Shown piece by piece: positions 16,472 through 25,496 of a stretch of 64,000 nucleotides of DNA. The position numbers and the translations under genes were made by a program. How positions within the stretch are numbered: the first letter of the stretch is position 1; each line of letters begins with the position of its first letter. The DNA is from Actinopolymorpha alba DSM 45243 (GTDB lineage Bacteria; Actinomycetota; Actinomycetes; Propionibacteriales; Actinopolymorphaceae): NCBI RefSeq assembly GCF_000373925.1, contig NZ_KB892708.1, positions 1-64,000 on the forward strand. The letters are read 5' to 3'. The notes beneath the pieces were generated by a model. It did no database searches, had not been told where the DNA came from, and saw only the letters and a program-made list of their open reading frames with translations.

Positions 16472-17437
16472 CTACCAGGCGTAGTGCTCCGGAGCGGTCT
16501 TGTAGCCGGGGAAGATCTCGTCGAGGCGGGCCAGCGCCTTCTCGTCGAGATTGACGTCGAGAGCGCGGACGGCCGCGTCGAGCTGGTCCATGGTGCGCGG
16601 ACCGATGATCGGTGCGGTGACCGCCGGCTGCGCGAGGAGCCAGGCCAGTGCGACGTCGCCGGGCTCGTGGCCGAGGTCGGCGGCGAGGCTCTCGAACTGC
16701 TCCAACTCCGCCCGGTGCCGCTCGATCGCGTCGGCCTGCTGTCGCCGGCTGCCTTCGTTCGCCTTACGGATGACGCCACCGAGCAGGCCGCCTGCCAGCG
16801 GCGACCACGGGATGATGCCGAGGCCGTAGTGCTCAGCGGCCGGGATCACCTCGAGTTCGATGTCGCGGGTGAGCAGGCTGTACTTCGACTGCTCGCTCAC
16901 CAGGCCGAGGAAGTCGCGCTGGGCGGCGGCGGCCTGCGCCTGGGCGATGTGCCAGCCGGCGAAGTTGCTGCTGCCGACGTACAAAACCTTGCCCTGCGCG
17001 ACAGCCACCTCCAGGGCCTGCCAGATCTCCTCCCACGGCGTGTCCCGGTCGACGTGGTGGAACTGATACAGGTCGACGTAGTCGGTCTGGAGCCGCTTCA
17101 GGCTGGCGTCGAGGTTACGGCGGATGCTCAGTGCGGAGAGCCGGCCGGAGTTCGGCCAGTCGTTGCCCATGTCGCCGTAGACCTTGGTGGCGAGGACGGT
17201 CCGCTCACGGCGCTCGCCACCCTGGGCGAACCACCGGCCGATGATCTCCTCGGTCCGGCCGCGGTGACCCTCACCGCCGTAACCGTTGGCCGTGTCGAAG
17301 AAGTTGATGCCCTTGTCGTGCGCGGCGTCCATGATCGCGTACGAGTCAGCTTCGGACGTGAGCGGTCCGAAGTTCATCGTGCCGAGACAGAGCCGACTGA
17401 CGCGGAGGCCCGTCCGGCCAAGGTGAGTGAAGTCCAT
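16472..17437 (-). CDS. Aldo/keto reductase
   Basis: 321 residues from ATG 17437, which has an aggatgg ribosome site; the frame is open 12 codons further upstream. All four catalytic positions of the family are present: the aspartate and tyrosine in FFDTANGYG, the lysine in VLATKVYG and the histidine in YQFHHVD. The start MDFTHLGRTGLRVSRLCLG is that of the AKR subgroup related to YajO/Tas-type enzymes. It reduces aldehydes or ketones with NADPH. It is a single-gene unit next to the sugar operon promoter. Confidence 0.92.
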   Translation of the reverse strand: MDFTHLGRTGLRVSRLCLGTMNFGPLTSEADSYAIMDAAHDKGINFFDTANGYGGEGHRGRTEEIIGRWFAQGGERRERTVLATKVYGDMGNDWPNSGRLSALSIRRNLDASLKRLQTDYVDLYQFHHVDRDTPWEEIWQALEVAVAQGKVLYVGSSNFAGWHIAQAQAAAAQRDFLGLVSEQSKYSLLTRDIELEVIPAAEHYGLGIIPWSPLAGGLLGGVIRKANEGSRRQQADAIERHRAELEQFESLAADLGHEPGDVALAWLLAQPAVTAPIIGPRTMDQLDAAVRALDVNLDEKALARLDEIFPGYKTAPEHYAW

Positions 17438-17545
17438 GCATCCATCCTGTTGGCCGACCCAGCGGCCGTCCAACAGAAAGATTCGCTCACATTCAGCACT
17501 CTGGCTGCTGAGTCAGCCTGGAGTCCGGGGTTGCATGGGTCGTCC

Positions 17546-17565
17546 AAAAACTTGCCCGTGGCAAG
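17546..17565 (-). terminator. Rho-independent terminator
   Basis: On the reverse strand CTTGCC, a three-base loop and GGCAAG are followed directly by TTTTT. It could stop transcription coming from the MITE-like element or from the Rpf-like gene upstream, before it enters the aldo/keto reductase. Confidence 0.7.
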
Positions 17566-17581
17566 GGCGTCCTCCAGACAG

Positions 17582-17805
17582 TGGAGACTTTCCCGTGTTC
17601 AGGAGCCTGTTGCTTTTTGATAGATGAGAACGATGTTCATCCCTGAGGTCTACCGGAGGCCGCAGCCCCACGCTCAGCAGGCGAGCTGCTCTGAGCGCAG
17701 GGTTCCACTGAGTGCTCGTCCAACGCTGGAATCCGCGGGCTTTCCCCACTCTTTACAAAAGGGCGCGCATTAAGCAACAGGCTCTCAGACCCGGATAAGT
17801 CTCCA
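17582..17805. mobile_element. MITE-like element or insertion-sequence remnant (224 bp)
   Basis: Terminal inverted repeats of 34 bp lie at 17582-17615 and 17772-17805 and match at 27 of 34 positions. Both the outer nine bases (tggagactt) and the inner thirteen (starting gagcctgttg) are identical. The interior of about 156 bp has no credible transposase frame. No target-site duplication is evident. This structure fits a non-autonomous miniature transposable element or the collapsed ends of a lost element. Confidence 0.65.
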
Positions 17806-18043
17806 TGCCTTGAGTGGTGACCGAAATTCCGTCTCGCCAGAGAGTATTTCCCGGCCCTGAGGTTTCTGAAATACCTGCCCAGGATCGCCGGACTATTGTG
17901 CCCGCACATATTCCGCAGCAAGCTGCGCGGAATTCGCGGTGTCTCGTTGGGAATTCCCGATGCGATAGACCTTACGACGCTCACCACTCCGCGGCGCCCC
18001 GCGCATGACAATGGGGGGATGGGACGCCGCGAAGTGGTCGAGA
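17806..18043. other. Non-coding spacer downstream of the Rpf-like gene
   Basis: The stretch contains two small hairpins: gtatttc with gaaatac (about 17847-17876), and ttccgc-agc with gctgcgcggaa (about 17911-17932). Base composition is less GC-rich than in neighbouring genes. I see no supported gene. Confidence 0.5.
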
Positions 18044-18995
<952 letters not shown>

Positions 18996-19071
18996 CCGGT
19001 TCCCGGACATATGGACCGCTCGCGACGTTGATCTCACAGGCATAAACGCAGGTCAGCCGGTAAACGGGCAA

Positions 19072-19638
19072 CTATGTCCGGCCCTCACGTTCCTGGGCGT
19101 CGAAGAGGGTCTCACTGACGGCGGGGCCGGTGTCGTCACGTGACGTACCCCACTGAGCCTCGAAGACCGGAAAGCCAGCTGCCCGGGCCGCGGCGCAGAC
19201 GGCCGGGTCGTCGTCGACGAGGACCGCGACGGTGGAGGCCTTGGCGATCCGGCGGAGTTCACCGACCTTCACCTGGCGGGCCGGTCGGCGGTCGCCAGCA
19301 CGCCGGAGTATCAGCCGACCGGGTGGTGCGTCATGCCTGGTCAGCCAGCGTTCGGTCGGCTGCCGGCAACGTTCGGGGCGGCCGGAGAGATAGACGATGC
19401 CGTAGCGATCGGCGAGTTCGCGGACGACGGCGAAGCCTTCCGCGAACGCAGGGTCAGACGGCGCGGCCGCGAAGAACCTGTCCCAGTCCTTGGGCGTCAC
19501 CGCCAGGTGGTGGAGGCGGTGGCGTACGTCGGCAAGCACCCCGTCGATGTCGACGACCGCGACCGTGTGGTTGCTCGAACCGCGGCCGCGGCTGGCCGGG
19601 TCACGGCGGGTCGAGACGTCGTTGGTCGGGTCCGGCAT
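19072..19638 (-). CDS. HAD-like phosphatase family protein
   Basis: 188 residues from ATG 19638, preceded by a gaggc ribosome site. The frame extends upstream, but that part overlaps the divergent nuclease gene. VVDIDGVLADVRHRLHHL carries the DxDG nucleophile motif, YLSGRPERC the motif II serine/glycine segment, and VLVDDDPAVCAAARAAGFPVF the acidic motif IV. The fold is that of HAD phosphatases acting on small phosphorylated molecules or nucleic-acid ends. It is divergent from the SbcD-like gene 79 bp away, so a shared DNA-metabolism role is possible but unproven. Confidence 0.78.
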   Translation of the reverse strand: MPDPTNDVSTRRDPASRGRGSSNHTVAVVDIDGVLADVRHRLHHLAVTPKDWDRFFAAAPSDPAFAEGFAVVRELADRYGIVYLSGRPERCRQPTERWLTRHDAPPGRLILRRAGDRRPARQVKVGELRRIAKASTVAVLVDDDPAVCAAARAAGFPVFEAQWGTSRDDTGPAVSETLFDAQEREGRT

Positions 19639-19717
19639 GTGACAAGCCTCCCAGGACGGCGGCGCCGGGCGTGGCAACCCAGCATTGTCGGCAGCGCCCG
19701 CTAGCGTGCGGAGCACC

Positions 19718-20902
19718 ATGGCCGCCACCGCCGCGATGACCCCGACCGCCGCGCCGAGCCGCGCGCGGGTCACGTTCGTGCACTCCAGCGACTGGCAGCT
19801 TGGCATGATGCGCCGCTTCCTCGGGCCTGAAGCCCAGGCTCGCTACGGTCAGGCGCGCATCGACGCGATCGAGCGGCTGGGTGCGGTCGCCCGGGACGCC
19901 AGAGCGGACTTCGTGGTGGTGGCCGGCGACGTGTTCGACGCCAACCAGGTCGACCGGCAGGTCGTCCTGCGGGCATGTGAGGCGTTGCGGGCCGTCGACT
20001 GCCCGGTCCTTCTTCTGCCCGGTAACCACGATTCGCTCGAGCCCGGCACGGTCTGGACCAGCCCGTCCCTCGCTCCGCACCTTCCGAGCCAGGTGGACGT
20101 CCTTCTCGACAGCCGGCCGAGATCCCCGGTGCCGGGAGTCGAGGTGGTGGGCGTTCCCTGGCGCACCCGGCGGCTGCTCGCCGATCCGCTGGGCGACGTC
20201 TCGGCGTTCGATCCACTGCCTCCTGGCATGCTGCGCGTCCTCGTCGGCCACGGCCAGGTCGACTCACTCGCGCCCGACGTCGGTGACCCGGCGCTCATCC
20301 GCGCGGCGCCACTGGAGCGGGCGATCGCCGACGGACGGCTGCATTACGTGGCCCTGGGCGACCGGCATTCGTGTACGTCGGTCGGTGAGACGGGCCGGAT
20401 CTGGTATTCCGGCACTACCGAACCCACCCGGCCGGAGGAGGAACGCCCCGGCGAGGCCCTCACCGTGGAGCTCAGCGCGGGGCCGGACGGTTCGTCGTGC
20501 ACGGTGACACCGGTACGCGTCGGCACCTGGCGTCTGCTGTCCCGGGTGGTCGAGGTCGACGGTGACGCGGCCCTCGACGAGTTGTCCGCGTGGCTCGGCG
20601 ACCAACCAGACAAGGCCCGCACGGTTGTCCGCCTCGGGGTGCGGGGGAGCCTGTCCGTCAGCGCCCTGACCCGCCTGGAGATGCTGCTCGACGCGCATGA
20701 GGAGCGGTACGCCGCGATCCAGCGCTGGACCCGCCACTGGGACGTCGGCCTGCTCCCCGACGACGCCGCGCTCGACGCGCTCCCGGTGAGTGGCCCGGCC
20801 CGCGCGGCGCTGGACGAGCTCCGCGCGGCGACCGGCGCCGGCGACTCCGAAGCGGCGGATGCGCTGGCCCTGCTGCACCGGCTCGCCGGGGGTGCGGCGT
20901 GA
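19718..20902 (+). CDS. SbcD/YhaO-like metallophosphoesterase (DNA repair nuclease family)
   Basis: 394 residues. Calcineurin-type motifs appear in order: SSDWQLG, VVAGDVFDA, LPGNHDS, VGHGQVDS and ALGDRHS. Against SbcD/Mre11, the first motif has Gln where DxH has His, and the GHxH motif reads GDRH; this looks like a distinct actinobacterial subfamily, so metal coordination may differ. The C-terminal 150 residues form the capping domain. GTG of the ATPase gene overlaps its stop by 4 bp, implying a nuclease-ATPase complex. Start could be ATG 19718 or 19736. Confidence 0.85.
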   Translation: MAATAAMTPTAAPSRARVTFVHSSDWQLGMMRRFLGPEAQARYGQARIDAIERLGAVARDARADFVVVAGDVFDANQVDRQVVLRACEALRAVDCPVLLLPGNHDSLEPGTVWTSPSLAPHLPSQVDVLLDSRPRSPVPGVEVVGVPWRTRRLLADPLGDVSAFDPLPPGMLRVLVGHGQVDSLAPDVGDPALIRAAPLERAIADGRLHYVALGDRHSCTSVGETGRIWYSGTTEPTRPEEERPGEALTVELSAGPDGSSCTVTPVRVGTWRLLSRVVEVDGDAALDELSAWLGDQPDKARTVVRLGVRGSLSVSALTRLEMLLDAHEERYAAIQRWTRHWDVGLLPDDAALDALPVSGPARAALDELRAATGAGDSEAADALALLHRLAGGAA

Positions 20903-23532
20903 GACTGCACCGGCTGGTGCTGCGTCACTTCCGCGGTGTGGCCGAACGCGAGGTCACCTTCGACACCAACGGCGTCACGGTCGTCGTCGGTGACAACGAG
21001 ACCGGCAAGTCGAGCCTGCTCGAGGCGCTGGCGCTGGTGTTCGAGCTGCCCGACGATTCGAAGGCGGCCAAGCTGCGTGCCGTCCAGCCGGCCGGGCAGG
21101 ACGTCCCCACCGAGGTGCGGGCGGAGGTCAGCTTCGGCGACGTGCGCCTGCACTACCGCAAGCAGTGGTTCCGGCAGCGGGCGACCGAGTTGCGCCTGGA
21201 GCCGGGCGGGCAGACCTGGACCGGCCGGGAGGCGCACGACGAGGCCGGCCGATTGTTCGCCGAGCACGTCGACCAGACGTTGTGGGCGGCGCTCATCGTC
21301 GGACAGGAGCACGCGCTCTCGGTGCCGGCGGCCGGTTCGGTGGCGGCCGTCCTCACCGCGCTCGACGAGGCGGCGGGCGGTGAGGTCGACCACGGTGCGT
21401 CGGTGCCGCTGGTGGAGGCGGTCGAGCGGGAGTATCTCCGCTACTTCACCCGGACCGGCCGGCCGACGGGCGAATACTCCGAAGCGCAGGCCCGCCGCGA
21501 CGACGTACGCGCTCAGGTCATCGAAGCAGAGGACCGACTCGCCGCCCTCGAGCAGGACATCGCCCGCGCCGAGCGGTTCGGTCGTGACCTCGCCGTCCTC
21601 TCCGCCCGCCTCGACGAGCAGACCGGTAAGGCGGCCGAGCTGGAGGCGGAGCGGAACGCGGGGGAGGAGCTGATCGCCCGGGTCGACCGTCTCCGCCGCG
21701 ACGCCGACCTCGCCAACCAGCGATTGACGGCCGAACGCGGTGAGCTGGAGCGCCGCCAGCTTCTGGTGGCCGAGGCGCGGCAGCGGGCCGACAGCGCGGC
21801 AGCCGCGAGTGAAGCCGCCCTGTCCGCCGCGGCCGCGCTCCGCTCCAGTGAGCGAGAGTTGGAGGCGTGCACCGCCGCTCTGCGTACCTCCCGGGAAGCC
21901 CAGACCGAACGCCGCTCTGCCGTACGCCGGCTCGACGGCCAGCTCACCCGGCTGCGCGACCAGGCCGACCTCGCCGAGCTGGCGGCGCGGCTGGTCGACG
22001 TCGAGGAGGCGCGGGTCCAGGAACGCCGTACGGCATCCGAACTCACCCGGTTGACCATCGACGACGCCGCGGTCGATGCGGCCGAGGCAGCTCATCGGGA
22101 GGTGCTCCTGGCCCGCGCGGCGCTGGCCGCGGGCTCGCCCAGCATCGTCGTTCGCCAACTCGGGTCAGCTCAGGTGGAGGTCGGCGGATCCGTCCTCGAC
22201 GAGGCCGAGGCCGAGCTGCGGGCCGAACGCGACACCACGATCGCGGTGCCCGGCGTGGTCGAGGTGACCGTACGGCCCGGCGCGGGCGCGACCGAGCTGG
22301 CCGCCGCCTACGCGCGGGCCGAACACACCGAGCGGGAGTTGCTCGCCGAGTTCGGCGTCGCCGATGTCGCGGAGGTACGCCGGGCCGGCCGGGCTCGGGC
22401 GGAGGCGGTGCGCGCGCTCGACACCGCGCGCGAAACTCTGACCCGCCGGCTCGATGGTGCGTCGCCGGACGAGCTGGTCGCGCGCCGCGACCTCCTGGCC
22501 GACCGGGTAGCTGAGACGGAAGCCACCGCCGACTCGCTCGACGAGCAGTCCCCGCTGCCCGGCACGGTCGAGGAAACCCGGGCCGCTCTCGTGCGGGCAC
22601 AGGAGGAAGAGGCCACCGCCGCCCGGCTGCTCGCCGACGCCGAAGCTCGCGAGTCCCAGCACCGCAAGGAGTTCGAGACCGCGAGCGGCGCGGACACCGA
22701 AGCACGGGTCCGCGCCGAGCAGGAGACAGAACGCCGGGATGACGCGCAGGCCGCGCTGGTGGCCGCGCGTTCGGCGCGTTCCGACGAGACCCTCGCCGCG
22801 GCGGTGGTGTCCGCCGAGGCCGTGGTGGTGACGGTCGTACGCGATCTCGAGCAGGTCGAGGAGACACTGGCGGCCAGCGGGATCGAGCAGCTCGACGATC
22901 GCATCAGCGAGGCGGCCGCCCTGCGCCAGCAACTCGCCGCACAGGTCGAGGAGCTGCACGACGACCTCCGGCGGGTCGAGGGTCGGCTCGAGATGGCCGG
23001 CGTCCAAGGTCTCGCCTCAGCGGTGGAGCGAGCACGTGCCGACCTTGCCCAGGTGGAGGGACGGCTTCAGACCCTCGAGCGCCGGGCACTGGCCGCGAGC
23101 CGCCTGCGGGACACGCTGGCCCGGCATCGGGCGGAGGCGCGCCGGCGTTATGCCGCGCCGCTCCGAGAACGCATCGACGCTCTCGGCCGGTTCGTCTACG
23201 GCCCGTCGTTCGGGGTGGTTCTGGGCGACGACCTGGAGGTGCGGGCCCGGACCCTGCACGACCACCAGCTTCCCGTGTCGTCCCTGTCGACCGGCGCCCG
23301 CGAACAGCTCGCGACGGTCGTACGCCTGGCCATCGCCGCGCTCACGGCCACCGACGGTAGCGGCGTGCCCGTGGTGCTGGACGACGCGCTCGGCTGGTCT
23401 GATCCGGGCCGGCTGGGCGCGATGGGGTCGCTGCTTGCTCGCGCTGGTGCGTCCAGCCAGGTCGTCCTGCTCACCTGCGTACCCGACCGGTACGCCGGCA
23501 CGGTCGCCGGTGCCCGCATCATTCGGGTTTAG
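20899..23532 (+). CDS. SbcC/YhaN-like AAA ATPase with long coiled coil
   Basis: 877 residues. The Walker A motif is GDNETGKSS (residues about 32-40); the C-terminus has the signature LSTGAREQL and Walker B VVLDDALGWSD. About residues 190-780 are rich in Ala, Glu, Arg and Leu with heptad character, typical of an SMC/Rad50-like coiled coil. There is no central CxxC zinc hook, and the protein is shorter than SbcC (over 1000 residues), which places it nearer YhaN. It starts with GTG overlapping the nuclease stop. Expected role: tethering and processing DNA ends with the upstream nuclease. Confidence 0.88.
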   Translation: MRLHRLVLRHFRGVAEREVTFDTNGVTVVVGDNETGKSSLLEALALVFELPDDSKAAKLRAVQPAGQDVPTEVRAEVSFGDVRLHYRKQWFRQRATELRLEPGGQTWTGREAHDEAGRLFAEHVDQTLWAALIVGQEHALSVPAAGSVAAVLTALDEAAGGEVDHGASVPLVEAVEREYLRYFTRTGRPTGEYSEAQARRDDVRAQVIEAEDRLAALEQDIARAERFGRDLAVLSARLDEQTGKAAELEAERNAGEELIARVDRLRRDADLANQRLTAERGELERRQLLVAEARQRADSAAAASEAALSAAAALRSSERELEACTAALRTSREAQTERRSAVRRLDGQLTRLRDQADLAELAARLVDVEEARVQERRTASELTRLTIDDAAVDAAEAAHREVLLARAALAAGSPSIVVRQLGSAQVEVGGSVLDEAEAELRAERDTTIAVPGVVEVTVRPGAGATELAAAYARAEHTERELLAEFGVADVAEVRRAGRARAEAVRALDTARETLTRRLDGASPDELVARRDLLADRVAETEATADSLDEQSPLPGTVEETRAALVRAQEEEATAARLLADAEARESQHRKEFETASGADTEARVRAEQETERRDDAQAALVAARSARSDETLAAAVVSAEAVVVTVVRDLEQVEETLAASGIEQLDDRISEAAALRQQLAAQVEELHDDLRRVEGRLEMAGVQGLASAVERARADLAQVEGRLQTLERRALAASRLRDTLARHRAEARRRYAAPLRERIDALGRFVYGPSFGVVLGDDLEVRARTLHDHQLPVSSLSTGAREQLATVVRLAIAALTATDGSGVPVVLDDALGWSDPGRLGAMGSLLARAGASSQVVLLTCVPDRYAGTVAGARIIRV

Positions 23533-23555
23533 CGCGGGTCTGGCAGGGTGTCCTC

Positions 23556-24059
23556 GTGAACTCCCACGTCCAGTTGGTGCGGGTGGCCGAGCGGCACAAG
23601 GCGGTGCTGGCCAACCTGGTGCAGTTCTACCGGTATGACTACACCGAGTTTCGGGACCTCGAGCTCACCCCGCACGGCACCTATCCCTACCGCTACCTGG
23701 ACCACTACTTCGTCGAGCCTGGCCGGCAGGCGTTCTTCATTCTCGATGGCGACCGGCTGGCCGGGTTCGCGCTGATGCGTCGGTGCGAGGATGGCACCAA
23801 CCAGGTCGCGGAGTTCTTTGTCCTCAAGGCTCACCGGCGCCAGGGCGCTGGTCGGGCGGCGGCGCGGGCATTGTTCCGGCGTTTCCCAGGACGGTGGCGG
23901 CTGGAGTTCGACCATGCCAACGCTGGGGCCGCGGCATTCTGGCCGGCCGCCGCGAAGGAGGTGGCGTCGGGCTCTGTCGAGGCGGAAGACCTGTGTCCAC
24001 CCGAGGTGGACCACCCGTGCCGGCAGCTGCGGTTCTCGGTGGCTGGCACCCATCCGTAG
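23556..24059 (+). CDS. GNAT family N-acetyltransferase
   Basis: 167 residues from GTG 23556. The acetyl-CoA pocket is seen in VAEFFVLKAHRRQGAGRAAAR, matching the motif A pattern R/QxxGxG/A, followed by FPGRWRLEFDHANAGAAAFW. The N-terminus (LANLVQFYRYDYTEF) is shared by a subgroup annotated only as GNAT. The acceptor substrate is unknown. It follows the ATPase gene by 23 bp on the same strand and could be cotranscribed. Confidence 0.82.
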   Translation: MNSHVQLVRVAERHKAVLANLVQFYRYDYTEFRDLELTPHGTYPYRYLDHYFVEPGRQAFFILDGDRLAGFALMRRCEDGTNQVAEFFVLKAHRRQGAGRAAARALFRRFPGRWRLEFDHANAGAAAFWPAAAKEVASGSVEAEDLCPPEVDHPCRQLRFSVAGTHP

Positions 24060-24068
24060 CCTGCCCGG

Positions 24069-24114
24069 GTTGTCAGAGGTTTCTCGGCTTAGAGACCGCG
24101 AAACCTATGACAAC
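24069..24114. terminator. Bidirectional hairpin between convergent genes
   Basis: gttgtcagaggtttc (24069-24083) pairs with gaaacctatgacaac (24100-24114) at 13 of 15 positions. It sits between the convergent GNAT and fdhD genes and overlaps the end of fdhD. Confidence 0.6.
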
Positions 24115-24998
24115 TCGGCGATCGTCTCGCTCGCGGGTGTGCTTTGACGCGGCGACTCGATGCGTTCGGGATGGGTGTAGGTGACGAAGCGTTCACCACG
24201 TAGGAAGCCGACCAGCGTCATACCGAAGCGTTCGGCCAGATCCACCGCGAGGCTCGACGGTGCCCCTACTGCCGCGACCAAGGGGATACCCGCGGCGAGC
24301 GCCTTCTGGCCGATCTCGTACCCCGCGCGGCCGCTGGTGACGAGGACGCAGCCGGACAACGGCAGCCGCCCATCGAGGAATGCCCAACCCACCACCTTGT
24401 CGACGGCGTTGTGCCGGCCGATGTCCTCGCGGGCGCACAGCAGCTCACCGTCGGGGGAGAACAACCCGGCCGCGTGGAGCCCGCCGGTACGACTGAAGAC
24501 ATCCTGGGCGGCGCGAAGGCGGTCCGGCAGCGCGCAGAGCATCGCGGCGTCGACCACCGGACCGGCAAGCACGGGTTGACAGCCACGGAGTTCGAGCTCG
24601 TCGAGGCTCTCCTTACCGCAGACGCCGCAGGCCGCGGTGGCAGCGGCGTACCGCGCGGCAGGCGGGTTGACCAGCGGAGCCGCCAGATCGACCGTCACGA
24701 CGTTGTACAACTGCTCCGAGGAGAGGGTCGGATCGGTGCAGTACGCGATCCGTACGACCTGGTCGGGGGACTGAAGAAGGCCTTCGGAACGCAGGAAGCC
24801 GGCGGCCAGCTCGAAGTCCGAACCCGGGGTCCGCATCGTGACCACGAGCGACCTGGGAGGCTGGCCCGGCCAGGCCACCCGGATCTCCAGCGGCTCCTCC
24901 GTGGCCACCACGTCATCGCGGTAGCGCACCTGCGTGCCGTCGACCTCGCGAACGCGGACCCGCACAGTGCTACCTGGCCGGCGCCTGGTGTGGCTCAT
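24105..24998 (-). CDS. fdhD: Formate dehydrogenase accessory sulfurtransferase FdhD
   Basis: 297 residues. The sulfur-carrying motif CGVCGKES and the conserved EDIGRHNAVDKVVG segment are both present; LASGRAGYE-like VLVTSGRAGYEIGQKAL is also diagnostic. FdhD passes sulfur from IscS-type desulfurase to the molybdenum cofactor of formate dehydrogenase. No formate dehydrogenase gene lies in the window, so the client enzyme is encoded elsewhere. It begins 33 bp after the MarR gene on the same strand and may be cotranscribed with it, although a hairpin lies at the junction. Confidence 0.93.
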   Translation of the reverse strand: MSHTRRRPGSTVRVRVREVDGTQVRYRDDVVATEEPLEIRVAWPGQPPRSLVVTMRTPGSDFELAAGFLRSEGLLQSPDQVVRIAYCTDPTLSSEQLYNVVTVDLAAPLVNPPAARYAAATAACGVCGKESLDELELRGCQPVLAGPVVDAAMLCALPDRLRAAQDVFSRTGGLHAAGLFSPDGELLCAREDIGRHNAVDKVVGWAFLDGRLPLSGCVLVTSGRAGYEIGQKALAAGIPLVAAVGAPSSLAVDLAERFGMTLVGFLRGERFVTYTHPERIESPRQSTPASETIAELS

Positions 24999-25022
24999 CG
25001 GTGCGTTCCTGTTCCTCGCCTG

Positions 25023-25041
25023 CGACGGCGACTAGCCGTCG
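25023..25041 (-). terminator. Short hairpin at the marR stop codon
   Basis: cgacggc and gccgtcg form a perfect 7-bp stem with a 5-base loop that contains the MarR stop codon. There is no T-tract, so it may only attenuate transcription into fdhD. Confidence 0.45.
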
Positions 25042-25496
25042 TCGCCGACCAGCGCCTCGAGCGCGGGCAGGGCGGCGAGCAGTGTGGCGTACTCCTCAGC
25101 AGACAGGCGCCCGAGCCGGTCCTGGAGGGCCTTGGTGCGGGCCGATCGCAGGCCCTGCGCGATCTGCCGTCCCTCGTCGGTGGCGCGCACGATGCTGACC
25201 CGCCCGTCCTTGGGGTCGGCCTCACGGACCGCGTACCCCGCCTGCTCCAGGAACGCCACGACCCGCGAGAGGGTGGGCGGCGCGACCTGTTCACGGGCGG
25301 CCAGCTCGCTCAGCCGCATCGGACCCGCATGCGCCAGGGTGGCGAGGGCGGAGATGCCGCCATGGCCGAGGTCGCCGCGTTCGGGGGCGCCCTGGCGGCG
25401 CAGCCAGCGGGACGTCCGGGCGATCGCGAGGTAGAGGCGGGTGGCTTCCTCGCGCTGGACGGCGGTCGCGGCTCCGGTCACAGTCTCCGCGTTCAT
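25032..25496 (-). CDS. MarR family transcriptional regulator
   Basis: 154 residues with the winged-helix MarR layout: LGHGGISALATLAHAGPMRLSELAAREQVAPPTLSRVVAFLEQ, then the wing YAVREADPKDGRVSIVRATDEG. It overlaps the exporter stop by 4 bp (ATGA), so the regulator is made with the pump. Such MarR proteins usually repress their own pump operon and release DNA on binding a drug-like ligand. Confidence 0.92.
   Translation of the reverse strand: MNAETVTGAATAVQREEATRLYLAIARTSRWLRRQGAPERGDLGHGGISALATLAHAGPMRLSELAAREQVAPPTLSRVVAFLEQAGYAVREADPKDGRVSIVRATDEGRQIAQGLRSARTKALQDRLGRLSAEEYATLLAALPALEALVGDDG

Noticed and set aside
17513-17749. 78-codon reverse-strand frame within the MITE-like element
   Set aside because: No transposase or other family resemblance and no ribosome site; the frame crosses one terminal repeat.
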